Shown here: piece by piece, positions 53,975 through 64,000 of the stretch | Numbering within the stretch: position 1 is the first letter of the stretch | Layout of the letters: each line of letters starts with the position of its first letter | NCBI GenBank assembly: GCA_936450465.1 | Contig: OW388290.1 | Coordinates: 28,013,457 to 28,077,456, forward strand | DNA length: 64,000 nucleotides | DNA from: Gibbula magus | Taxonomy: Eukaryota > Mollusca > Gastropoda > Trochida > Trochidae | Direction of reading: 5' to 3' | Program-made: the position numbers and the translations under genes | Notes under the pieces: model-generated | What the model was told of the DNA's origin: nothing | Database searches by the model: none | Seen by the model: the letters and a program-made list of their open reading frames with translations, nothing else

Positions 53975-54935
53975 AGACAGGCGGAATGGCGATGACCGGG
54001 TTCACAAATGACGTTATTGCTAACAGCTTTCCTGTAAGCAAAAGAACTGTGCAACGGATAAAACATTATACATAATTATTGTGATCCCTAAACGTATTCC
54101 TGAACGTCCTAGTCTTACTAATGCCAGAAATGAGCGTCTATTATGGCGTTTGATCCAACGCTTCTGACGTTTGTCAGCCAGGTCACCTTGTGACAGATAA
54201 CAGATAACAGTTAACGGTCAAGATGACGTTAATGCAACCTGGTTTTCGTGGAACAAACCTTTTTGACACCGATGTTGGTCAATGATAGATCTGTGACTTT
54301 TTGGGGAAACTGTTAACACTGAGTTAACGCAACATGGGTACCGTGCACGAAACCTTTTTGACGACCAAACACCTAGTTCAACAAGGCGTCACGTCATTTG
54401 TACTGACGGGTCTTGTTTCTTCCTTTATTGACCTGATGGTCGTGTGCGTGTGCGGAGACACAATCAGTGACAGGTGACTGTGTAGAGGCTGTAAATGTAT
54501 TTGCATATTGGAGGTGGTTCCGTTATGGTTTTGAGCGGCATTCATTTCAATGTGAAAAAACCTTTTTCAGAGCCATGGACATGTAATCAAAGAACCAAGT
54601 TTTAGAACACACAATGATTTCCAATGCTCGCCAGATATATGGCAACAATTTTATGTTGCAAGAATACAATGCCTACTGCATATAGACGTTTACTGCCTAC
54701 CATAACCAGCTAAAAGATATGAACCCCATAGAGCATATGTGGGAAAGTATGAAGAGGCTGTTGTTACAGATAGGTGGCCCCCCTATCACTCTTTACCAAT
54801 TGGGTCAGTGTTTGCTCCAGATCGGGAACAATGTGGCAATAGCAGATGTTAACAGACAGGTTGACAGCATGCCAAAGAGAATTACCTCCCTTGAGCGGGC
54901 ACATTGTGGCGCCACGCGATATTTAAATGTATAAT
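53975..54935 (+). pseudogene. decayed Tc1-like transposase
   Basis: An N-terminal helix-turn-helix fragment (VIANSFPVSKRTVQRIKHYT near 54.02-54.07 kb) is followed, in shifting frames with many stops, by GGGSVMVLSG near 54.51 kb. Then comes GNNFMLQEYNA, at the place of the family's QDDNAR segment with its second catalytic Asp. The C-terminal frame at 54719-54934 opens MNPIEHMWESMKR, the usual SPDLNPIEHxW block with the catalytic Glu. It closes with SMPKR and GATRY, typical of Tc1 C-termini. Frameshifts and stops make it inactive. I could not define its TIRs. Confidence 0.85.
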
Positions 54936-55700
54936 CACTTGATATCAACAATATGCAACAGCCTTCTGACCATTTCCTTGTCCATGACCTTCTGATATTT
55001 GAAACATTCGTCATGAAAATATGCAAATTCATATTTTCTTCTGAAATGAACCCTTTTGAAGTAACACGTTGAACACGTTTTATGTTCAGTCGAACAAATC
55101 CACATATCAGTCAATAAAACAGTGCCAAAATAAAGAACTTTTTTATGTATTTAACACTGTTTGTGACACACATGTACTTAGGGGTGAGAACCTTTATAAC
55201 CATGAGTATATACAAATCTATCTCCATCACATGTTATCATAACACTCACTGCGCTTATGCATGTACTGGAATTGTCCTGATGTGCCTTTCGAAGACATTT
55301 TCCAACTTGAAATACATAATGTTTATTACATTACAAAAAGTGTCTGTATTTCATTTCTCTAAATTTTGTGTAAAGCATTGTATACTTGTAACTTATTCAC
55401 AAGATGTTTGACCCAATTTTCAAACGTTAGCAATATTTTTTTGACTTCATTATTTAGTCTACATTGCACATCACTTGTTTTTATTTGTTAGAGACACATG
55501 GCATGGTATTCAAATAATGTGCTTATTTTTTATGGTGCCTTTCGAAGACTTTTATCATATATATCTAGCGTGCATACATATGCAATTTTACAGACGAGTC
55601 GATATTGCATAACTCCAACATTTTCACCAGAGACTTTTATTTATAACAAAACAACTGTCTTCATGTGAGTTGATAGTATAAGACATATATCAACTGTTTT
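54936..55700. other. non-coding stretch, nothing recognised
   Basis: AT-rich, with an 88-codon plus frame at 55145-55411 that is not recognised. It may include the 3' part of the Tc1 element. Confidence 0.35.
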
Positions 55701-55719
55701 TAGAAGCGTTTTAGAAGTT

Positions 55720-55892
55720 GATGTTATAGAGAAGACAAAGATATTTAATATGTATGATCAACTTCTTTATTTATGGAAACGTTTAGGTATAGATCCTAAT
55801 ACCGTTTTCAATGCTGGAAACGTTGAAACGGTGTCTTTGTTACAAACAGGAGTTGATAGTCCGTAAATATCTTTGTCTTCTCTATGTAACAT
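55720..55892. mobile_element. inverted-repeat element, about 170 bp
   Basis: GTTATAGAGAAGACAAAGAT at 55723 is repeated in reverse complement as ATCTTTGTCTTCTCTATGTAAC ending at 55890. The arms are about 25 bp with a 2-nt gap, and the interior is about 115 bp. Partly matching GTTGAT segments flank and lie inside the arms. This could be a small MITE. Target duplications are not clear. Confidence 0.55.
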
Positions 55893-57300
55893 ATACCGTA
55901 GTTGTAATCTATATGATTGTTTTATTTACCCAGTTCCTACATTGGAGATACACATATATGCAAAACTCTTAAATATCAATCAATGACCTACTAACGCATT
56001 ATCAGTACATGCAGTAGTCCTATGAGACATTATACCACTTATCACCGAGAGGAAGCTTCTACAACACATCGCATTGATGATGTCACTGGATCAGATCCTG
56101 TCCCAGGAGAATCACCTAGGAAATCTCTCCAACCGAGAGTGAAGAACATAACAGTTTATCCATGTCGGCACATGGGATATTTGCAACATACTCAGAAGAA
56201 TAGTATTCGTGTCAGGATGCTGTCATCCCATACACAAATGTGTTCATAAACACGAAACATAGATTTTCTCATAATCTAAAAGGACATATGTGTACACTGA
56301 ACTCCAAAAGAAACTATCCGTTCAATCGTTGTAGACAAGTGCGTCGACAAGTTACTTACTTAAAACTAAATATTGAATATCTGCAGAAGAATCATCTGTT
56401 GGTGTCCTGGTGGTATATTTGAAACAACTCACTTATCTCGGGTCAGACACGCTTGGACAACATCGGTGTCAAAGGTCATGTTTTACAATTGCAAATAAAT
56501 GTCTGGTTTAATTTCATACCACATAAAAAGGCACGACTCAGAGTTTGCGTCATTCGATATATTTTTCAGGACATCTTCATCAGCATGTAGGCACATACTC
56601 GACGTTTCATTGGTGTTTGGAATGTTTCCCCGTTCTTCCGGTAGACCTTGTTTTATCTGTCTCGTCGGTGGTATGTTCTCTTCCATATTTTTTTCCCTAA
56701 AAGTTCCACTGGTGTTAACTAGGCGACCAGGAAAGCATGATTGGCCAGAAAACACGTTGAACGTAGGCGTATGTTAACGGTAATCTGGCCACAAAAATAT
56801 ATATATATATATCCTTGTGCAGTCATGTTGGCCCCTCAGAAAGACTAATGGCGTCTTCTGTACTCCACGAACATTATTACACTACCGCCACCCTGACGTT
56901 GCACCTCTATCACACACATTCCGTCCCCAAAACGCCAGTACACACGAACCCTGTCGTCATTATAATACAGAGAGAATCTGCTATCGTAGGTACGAATCCT
57001 CTAATGGCATAGTTCCACCGACGAATTCCTCCCGCCCTCATCAACCTGTTACGCCGATGTTGAAGTTCTCAAATATCTGTTCTCTCAGCGCGAGAGCAAC
57101 CGTGGTCAACCTGATTGGGCATATATGCAATTTTGAAATATGAGTATGTGTGCCTGGCCCTCCAGATCTTTCATGCCAATGGCTCTTCCCCGTTGTTCTG
57201 GGGTTTATGATGGCATTTTAAAAGTGTATGTTAGTAATGTATATGGCCAGTTCAAATGTCTTATGTGTGCAACAATGGTTCAGGACAAAAGTACGGTTGT
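55893..57300. other. non-coding stretch, nothing recognised
   Basis: Overlapping short frames (108 codons at most) lie at 56.0-57.15 kb, with an (AT)8 run at 56797-56812. None has a recognisable domain. Confidence 0.35.
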
Positions 57301-57715
57301 ATATTAGGGCATCTGTTTTTAGTTTGTATCTTGAAATTTCAAGATCTTAAGTTGGAATTTCAATATGCCCTTCTTGAAATTTCAAGATATTAAGTTCAGA
57401 AAATGATTAATTAACTCAGTAATAAGACAAATATTTTCAATTTTCAAGATGTAAAGTTGAAATATCCAGATACGAAGTTTAATACTCAAGATAGTAAGTT
57501 GAAATTTCAAGAACATATCTGCTTCAATATTTGGTTTGATAGCCAAACCTATACCAATCAAGTAGGTTTTTTAAAATTTCAAGATTACATTAATGTATCA
57601 TCTTGAAATGTCATCTATCTATCTTGAAATTGCATCTTACTATCTTGAAAGTTCAACTTGTGATTTTGAAATTTCAGTTTCAAGATCACAAACTAAAAAC
57701 AGATGGCCCTAATAT
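57301..57715. mobile_element. fold-back element built of CTTGAAATTTCAAG-type subrepeats
   Basis: The ends ATATTAGGGC at 57301 and GCCCTAATAT at 57715 are exact reverse complements. Pairing continues inward through ATCTGTTTTTAGTTTGT and its mate with one 1-nt indel. The interior is filled with variants of AAGTTGAAATTTCAAGATA, including the 14-bp palindrome CTTGAAATTTCAAG at 57330-57343 and 57373-57386. In the right half the reverse form TATCTTGAAAT dominates. The element is about 415 bp with no coding content. Confidence 0.83.
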
Positions 57716-57894
57716 GCCACCGTACACAAGAGTTCTTGCCATCTTCTCAAAATTGATGCGAATCACGGCTCAAATCAAACTGACAACATAAAAGTTTATT
57801 TTAGCTTGTTATTCTAGTTTCAGAAATGAAACAGCAGAAGAAAAAAAACAGATTTCCAAAATATATATTTATCGTAATTGCTTTTGCGGTTAAT

Positions 57895-58142
57895 ATATGA
57901 ACATACATATTAATAATAGTAACACTTTATTGTCCTCATTACAATGAATTCGGAAATTCGATTTGCGCCAGTGGCACCCGGCAGCCACAATGCAGCGCCA
58001 GTTAAAGCGTTGTTCTATCCTCATGCTGAGCGCCAAACAAGGAAGCAACAACTTTAAACGTCTTTTGGTATGACGCGGCCGGGAATCGAACCCCGACCTA
58101 CCGGGTGACGAGCAGACGCTCTACCAACTGAGCTACATCCCC
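57895..58142 (-). mobile_element. tRNA-derived SINE candidate
   Basis: Read on minus, the head GGGGATGTAGCTCAGTTGGT (A box near 58134-58120) and the B box GGGGTTCGATTCCC (58094-58081) are tRNA-like. They are followed by an unrelated body and an A/T-rich tail with ATTATTA near 57.92 kb. The acceptor-stem halves do not pair and the anticodon stem is broken, so it is not a functional tRNA gene. This layout is that of a tRNA-derived SINE. I could not recognise a clear target duplication. Confidence 0.7.
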
Positions 58143-60330
58143 GGTATTACAACTTTGGTATATTATAAAGACATTGGCAAATGCACCCCTATAAAACAAT
58201 GGTATTCACCACTTTCCGTGTTCATTATATAGTTTTTGTATTGCATGTACTCACAGTTGAGTTATACAGGCAGAGAGACACGTGTTATCTTTAATTCTCC
58301 TTCAAAAGAGAATTAACATCTGAATACCAATCATAAATACTTAATGGAATTGACCTGACATTTCATTGCAGCTAAACATCCCATTGTTAAAATATGACAA
58401 CATTGTGCAATCGAATCGAAGGTTTCAAGTTAACACAAAGCATACTGTCAAAAAGCTAAAGAATAGAAGTCACTTTATTATACGTGAATGCATGTTGTGT
58501 GTCTCTACACGACGTGTGTAGGAATGGTAATATTCTCTTTTGCAGTTAACAAACCTTTACTTTATCGATTCCAGTTAACCGGCATTTGTGAATGATTAAT
58601 ACTCAGAAAATAATTGATGACTGATCTTTTACAGTTACAATCCAAGATTGTTAAGAATTCATGAGTACGATTTAGATTAGATCTGAAACATAATAATAAA
58701 TGTGTCCATTTTGTGAAGAAGCTATTGGCCACGAATTGTCCTGTTTATTGGTTTATGAATCAACGATAATGCACGTAAACAATATAGCCCAGATGTTTTA
58801 TCTTTCCTAGCCTTTACTTTAGCGTTGAAACATATCCTTTCTTCAAATTACAACTTTAGTATTTTTAAACTTCTATAATATGTTACCAATACCATGTCAC
58901 GTGATATGATACGTTAAAATCAATCACCTTTGTATCCAAGTAATTTATGATTGAACTGTTCAATTACTTAGCACTTATACTGAATAGAACTCGCCTTTGT
59001 ATTTGAAATCAAACATATCAAATCTAAGAAACCGAAGTAAATATTACCGTTTCAAGTTTAACCATCAGAAGCATAATTTTATTCATGGATGTGAGATAAT
59101 AAAACGCTATTTTAATGCTTGTGTTCACGTTCATTGTAAGCTATTACACATATAATACTAGTATTTCAGAAATACAAACATCAAATTCTGTAACGTATTA
59201 TATTTCAGTGACATTATGAAAATTGCAAAGTTTTTATGGGCACAATCGTATGATATCGTTATGGCATACTCCATACCAGTCGTGATGTAGGTATTATTTG
59301 GCCCTGTAGACGATAGTGTGAAGATCTATATCTTATCTTATAACGATTCTCATTTACAGGGACTGTACAACCTTTTAAATGTTACCAACTGCAAAACAAT
59401 CCTCGATCAATAAATGGTCCAAAACGAATTGTTATGGCTCGCCCATGCAACATGGATCTATTACCATCATCTACTTATTAAAAGGTGTTCATACTAAAAT
59501 GGCCGCACGCAGTTTTCTTTTCCCGTTAAATATGGTAATCGGGTCGTGCAATAGGCTGGTTAGCAATGTTTTTACCCTCTCAAGTAAAGATATACTGAAT
59601 ACACTTTTAATATAAATGGCAAATACAAACATATAAAAATGGGGGGGGGGATGCCTTTTAGGAATTGATCGTTTAAAAGAATGGTCGAAGGTTGAAAGAA
59701 GAGGAGAGCTAAACTATTGACACGTCATTCCTGCTCGTACTTCTCGGGGTTAATCCAAAATTACGTATGCAAACGTTTATAATGCACATAACATAATGCA
59801 CAATGTCTTTGATCTCGTATTAACGTTACCAAATATATTGATCTTTTGAAAAAAACTTCATATAGAGGGACACAATTATTATGAATTATCGACAAAGATT
59901 CTAAATGTGGACAGATGGAATGGGGATTCAGTTAATAATTGATTTTGTTTTCTTTGTTTTCTTCCCTAATATAGAGGCATATCCGCGGAAAAGTTTCAGT
60001 GTATATTTAAGCTTCAATGATAATTACTTTTGCTAGTCTTCTGTTTAAAAAAAGCGAATCCCTTCAGCTGGCAATCTCTTTAGTATATAGAGTCTTGGCA
60101 AACCGCCTTGCCCGCCGGATTGCGATGTGCTTACGTATTGTATACACGTAGAACCTCAACCTTATCTGTAGGCTAATCCACAGTATCGTCTTGTAAATAA
60201 TCCTATAAATATTTGAAGGATCAAGATATATAGACAATAAGTCACACTTAAATAAGCAATTATTTCAATTCAATAAACATCACATGCTATTGAATCCTGA
60301 AGGTTGTAAACTAAGTATGTGTTGTCTAAA
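58143..60330. other. non-coding stretch, nothing recognised
   Basis: Only short frames. A 10-G run lies at 59641-59650. AATTCTC and GAGAATT flank a short spacer at about 58293-58316, a small hairpin without known meaning. Confidence 0.35.
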
Positions 60331-60333
60331 CAG

Positions 60334-60495
60334 TGGACCGGGTTTGTGGAGAGAGGAAGCGATCTTGTTGTTATAGATGCAGCGATAGCACTGAGGCCTG
60401 ATCTACCAGGCTATGTCTACAAGAAGGAGGGATTGGCGATGCAAGGTGTTCCAGAGAAGAACACGGAATCCAGTTACTTCCGCTTCGTGGTTGAG
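60334..60495 (+). CDS. possible single internal exon of an unrecognised gene
   Basis: The 54 codons are bounded by GTCTAAACAG|TGG and GAG|GTAAAC, phase 0 at both ends. They read WTGFVERGSDLVVIDAAIAL at the start and a segment ending SYFRFVVE. The stretch is richer in GC than its surroundings, and its composition looks protein-like. DLPGYV, GLAMQGVP and the final alternating hydrophobic strand resemble a beta-sandwich repeat of the cadherin-like type, but I cannot assign a family. No partner exon could be identified in the window. The surrounding 116-codon frame continues into poor sequence after the donor. Confidence 0.3.
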
Positions 60496-60499
60496 GTAA

Positions 60500-61845
60500 A
60501 CATATACCAAACGTTCAGTGTAAGCGTATGCGTTTTGACAAGTGTATTCACTTTTCTCCCAATATTCACTTGTCTATCAGACATGCAAACATGCATCAGT
60601 AACACGCTCCCTCGGCGGAACATCTGTCCACGGTTAACTTGTGAACGTGGATGGAATGAACTGGTTTAGGGAGATTGACTCTACAAATTGCTGCTCTTAA
60701 TCAACACTAATGTGCATACGTTTATAAAGATCCGGTATTAGAAGCAAGTTAAAAGGTATCTCTTCTCGCCATAATCAGCAAATGATATTGTGGAATTGAG
60801 AAAGAACTCGGAACAATTCCGATGCAATCAGAAAATGCCAAGCTGCAATTGACGAGGGTTGAATTCAATTTTAATTTCGTCTCATGGGTAAGGAAGACAG
60901 ACGTGCTATCAAAGGGCTAGAGTGGAGTGTGTTACAAAGAACGGGCGTGCAGTTGGCCGTGTCATTATAACTTTAGATGCACTAAATGCCACGAGAGCTT
61001 CATTGCAAAGCGATGTCGTCAAACGTAACATGGCTTTGCTTTGTTGTACTTCCTTTATGCTTGATAAAAAGGTATGCTATAGAAATGTGCATTTTGGATT
61101 AATCTCACGGGTATATGAACAAATTGTTGGAAAGAGTCAGTCCAAAAAACACAATTGTGTTTATTTAATCAAAAGTTTGGTCTTTATTTGTGCTATTGTG
61201 CATAGATATGTACGATCATGTCTACCGGGGCCACATAAAAGAGATTGATCAAAGATATTGCCATTTCCGTTATTAGATTACCGCAGGCCTGTAGAGCTTA
61301 ATGAGGCAGTACTGTGTGCAATATTCTAATTGTTATATATTGATTGTTTTACTCTGTGGTATATCAACGTTAAATGCCACATGGTACTGTATTTGGTGCT
61401 AATTGAAAACATGCATCCTCTGTACTTTTATCATTGTTGTCCGAATCCGCTGGCGCACTTGTGATAAGAGCAAATGCAGTTATTGTTCACAATTCGAAAC
61501 AGTATTTTTAGCCGGGTTATCGTTAACGTTACTGAGTGAAACGTTGAGCGTACCCTTTTCCCAATCGTACACCTTTATTAAAACGTTTTGCTAATTCCTT
61601 AAAAATCGAACAAATCGTTACAAAAATTATGATAATGGTACAGTTTATCGCTGTGGGATAAATATACGTAACTTGAATTTGTACTTTTTGACTATAAAAG
61701 GTAACTTAAACCTTTCACCGATATAACTGATATGAATATTGATATAATTATTGCATTGAAAGAATATAATAGATATATCTTCAACCAACAACCACATGGC
61801 AATTTCCCACACAACTCATTCTTTATCTTTATGGTTGTATATTAC
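60500..61845. other. non-coding stretch, nothing firmly recognised
   Basis: A 108-codon plus frame at 60922-61248 ends its better half at DKK|GTATGC, but it has no clear acceptor and no family. No repeat was seen. Confidence 0.35.
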
Positions 61846-61849
61846 ATAA

Positions 61850-62030
61850 GGATAGAAGTCATGCCAGTTACATAGTGAACAAATGTACTATTGTTGTATT
61901 TGGGAGTCACATCATCTGAAAACGTATTCATTTTTGTATGTGTTCTCGCGGGATTCAAATCCATACCACAGTGAGTAAGGCAGTGACTGTACCAACAGTT
62001 TAACCATTCGACCAACGTGTGAACTCGATA
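61850..62030 (-). mobile_element. second tRNA-like SINE candidate, decayed
   Basis: On minus, the A-box-like TGGTCGAATGG (62014-62004) and the B-box-like GGATTTGAATCC (61962-61951) stand about 40 bp apart, as in a tRNA promoter. They are followed by a non-tRNA body toward 61850. The sequence is different from the candidate at 58 kb. Stems are not well paired, so this is a SINE head or old tRNA remnant, not a tRNA gene. Confidence 0.5.
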
Positions 62031-62129
62031 AAAACAAGTGGTTGTCACTAAGGTGACATGATCCCCCGCCGCAAATTAATACTTCAAAATTGAAAAATAA
62101 TGTCAAAATCAGCAAAATTGACTGTCAAA

Positions 62130-62765
62130 CATGTCGGAAAAGTCAATGCTCCACTGTGACCTTGAGAATTATGTCAAGGTCACCAAAATCTAATCAGCGC
62201 TTTGTCTTTCCAAGGAGGTGCTTTGTGTAAGATATGATGGAATTCCTGTGAATGGTTCTTGCAATATCCCGCTGACAAGAATTACATGTACATTAGCATG
62301 TCGAAAAATTCAAAGTTCCACTGTGACCTTGAGAATGATGTCAAGGTCACCAAAATCTAATCAGCCCGTTGTCTTCCCTAGGAGGTGTTTTGTGTAAGAT
62401 ATGATGGAATTCCTGTGAATGGTTCTTGAAAAATCTCGCTGACAAGCTTTACATGTACATTAACATGTCGAAAAATTCAAAGTTCTGTAGTGACCTTGAA
62501 AATAGTGTCAACGTCACCAAAATCGAATCAGCCCTTTGTCTTTCCTTGGAGAAGCTATTTGTAAAGTATGGAGAGAATCCAGTGAATGGTTCTTGTGATA
62601 TCCTGCTGACAAGGGTAAAATGACAAAGTCTCGTCGTGACCTTGAAATGAAGGTCAAGGTCACAAACCTTTGTAGGAACATTACTCTTCCCATGATGAAC
62701 CAATCGGCAAAATATGAAAAGAATCCAGTGAATAGTATTTGAGTTATTCCATTTCGTACGGACGT
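62130..62765. repeat. 167-bp tandem repeat, about four copies, with paired TCAAGGTCA motifs
   Basis: CATGTCG starts copies at 62130, 62297 and 62464, exactly 167 bp apart; a fourth, shorter copy follows near 62625. Each copy carries TGACCTTGA, a short spacer and TCAAGGTCA or a near match, then a segment with GTGAATGGTTCTTG and CTGACAAG. Decay increases from the second to the fourth copy. Minus-strand frames of 108 and 154 codons through it are products of the repeat. Confidence 0.9.
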
Positions 62766-62828
62766 ACGTACGCACGGACGTACGGACGGACGCAGCCGAA
62801 TACTATATCCCCCGCTTCGCGGGGGATA
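62750..62828. repeat. ACGG/ACGT-rich tract and 7-bp GC hairpin ending the 167-bp repeat block
   Basis: The tract CGTACGGACGTACGTACGCA continues as ACGG-type tetranucleotides, then CGCAGCCGAATACTATATCC. CCCCCGC, loop TTC and GCGGGGG (62809-62825) form a perfect 7-bp stem. A GC hairpin close to an element end recalls Helitron-like 3' termini, but no CTRR end is visible after it. Confidence 0.7.
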
Positions 62829-62881
62829 ACAATCCAAGATAATGTTCCTGTACCCATCTGTTAGATGTGTGACACAGCTTC

Positions 62882-63434
62882 CTACACTCAACCGCAAAAA
62901 GAAACGTCGCCACATTTTCAACAGTGTAAAAAATACTGCTGCCTGAGAAAGTAAATGTTGAATGTATTCGATATACACATGTTTTATAAAGGAAAACTCA
63001 CAATTTCATGCATCAGAGTATGATACTTTTATCTTTATGTCATTTCAAATACGCTTGGGGTGTTGAAATAACTTTTTCAAAAATGGTTTTTGGCAACAGT
63101 GTTTTGCATGTAGAATGTAGAAATGTAATTAATAAAACATGTTATCGACATAAATAACTTTCTTGAACTTAATTTTGTTGACGCGTCTTTACTGTAGGAC
63201 ATCATAAAACAAGTATAAACGGCCCTTTGTGACTCTCCTATCTCGTCCAGTTAAGGAGATTCGAAAACGGCAATTCTTAAAACGCGTGTTTCTCAGATAA
63301 TGTTTTGAAAATTCAAGATTAGTTTAATTGGCTTCTGAAGACATTATGTATCTCTGTTTCAGTCGTGTTCATCCCTCATGGATAGACTTATCTTGTATTG
63401 TGTATGGTGACGTGTCTGTTGAGGTTGAGTGTAG
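62882..63434 (-). mobile_element. TA/CACTC-type TIR element, full-length reverse copy
   Basis: The tip CTACACTCAACCGCAAAAAG at 62882 pairs with GGTTGAGTGTAG ending at 63434. The copy is 553 bp. Read in reverse it aligns with 44924-45502 throughout, including GACTGAAACAGAGATACAT, AAAACATTATCTGA, ACGCGTCAACAAA and the ATAG-TTATCTTGTATT segment near the tip. TA is kept at both tips, which suggests a TA target duplication with termini CACTC. It inserted directly beside the 167-bp repeat block. Confidence 0.88.
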
Positions 63435-64000
63435 ACACAAAATAAATGCATTAGAAATATGTACCTTGTATAACCGTACTATTGCGGTAGTACAAACAAA
63501 TCCTTTGTATTTCTTGGGGGACATTTCGAACACACAACCTCAGGCACAAACCACCAGCACTGACCGACCAACAGCAACAAACAAGGTCAGACAATTTGTT
63601 CACTATCCAAAAAGCGTGACATCATAAATAGGTTTATGTTGAAACAACTTCATTAGTCGCGTCAACGCTCTCAATTCACATTACATGTAGTCCATAATAC
63701 CTATAATTCAGCTAATTTTTTTGTCAACATTTAAGGGTAAAATTTATATAATCATCCGCTGTTTTTATAAAAAATATTTGTGCATATTAAGAATCTAGTA
63801 CTGATTAATGTACTGCTTTAAAGGCTCATGCGGCCAAAATTTAATATAATTTAATATTTGAATTTAAGTTGATAAAGATGTACCAAAAACTAACCCACCA
63901 GTTCAGTTGAAAGAACGGAATAACAAACAAAACAACAACTTTTAAGTTTTCAATGTAAGTATACTCGAATGTGTCTAATTGTGAGGCTGTGAAAGAGTTG
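63435..64000. other. non-coding end of window
   Basis: AT-rich DNA. The tail of a 99-codon frame at 63328-63627 begins inside the TIR element and is not supported as a gene. Confidence 0.4.

Noticed and set aside
58068..58141. Functional tRNA gene on minus
   Set aside because: The A and B boxes are good, but the acceptor halves GGGGATG and CCGCGTC do not pair and the anticodon stem is broken; a SINE head explains it better.
60922..61248. Second plus-strand exon next to 60334-60495
   Set aside because: A donor-like DKK|GTATGC exists, but there is no clear acceptor and the sequence is not recognisable.
62514..62978. Minus-strand 154-codon open frame
   Set aside because: It runs through the 167-bp repeats, the ACGG tract and the tip of a TIR element, so it is a repeat-derived frame.

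Overview
This window looks like animal nuclear DNA, most likely from a mollusc. It is AT-rich by eye and has no closely packed open frames. It carries one large gene split by GT-AG introns, plus many short repeats: tandem arrays, fold-back elements, TIR elements and tRNA-like SINE heads. The mollusc call is an inference from the receptor type and the repeat style; no sequence search was possible.

The one securely supported gene lies on the minus strand from 48294 (ATG) to 36672 (TAA). I joined seven coding exons by their splice sites; all phases agree and give a 493-residue protein. It is a nicotinic-type Cys-loop ligand-gated ion channel subunit. It has a signal peptide, the 13-residue Cys-loop, all five aromatic positions of the acetylcholine site, an alpha-type vicinal Cys pair in loop C and four membrane segments. 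At the inner end of TM2 the usual Gly-Glu of cation channels is replaced by Pro-Ala. That is the pattern of anion-selective Cys-loop receptors and of the proposed anion-selective nAChRs of molluscs, so this is a candidate acetylcholine-gated chloride channel subunit. Non-coding 5' exons probably lie upstream, at 48.4-48.6 kb or in the CpG-rich block at 52.4-52.8 kb.

Region by region: 1-4.08 kb shows no gene. 4.08-5.13 kb is a 106-bp satellite array. 5.76-5.90 kb is a near-perfect 140-bp palindrome. 5.9-25.7 kb is gene-poor, with a GC-richer stretch at 14.0-15.8 kb. 25.70-26.16 kb is a 51-bp minisatellite. 26.2-36.6 kb is gene-poor, with a 356-bp TTAA-flanked TIR element at 33.69 kb. 36.7-48.3 kb is the receptor gene, with TIR elements in introns 1 and 4. 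49.9-51.4 kb has more copies of the same TIR family. 54.0-54.9 kb is a decayed Tc1-like transposase. 55.7 kb and 57.3 kb hold inverted-repeat elements. 57.9-58.15 kb and 61.85-62.03 kb hold tRNA-like SINE candidates. 62.13-62.83 kb is a 167-bp tandem repeat with paired nuclear-receptor-type half-sites, followed by another full TIR element at 62.88-63.43 kb. A possible lone plus-strand exon lies at 60334-60495.

The receptor is the only gene with a clear function here. The rest of the window is mainly repeat-derived or unassigned non-coding DNA.
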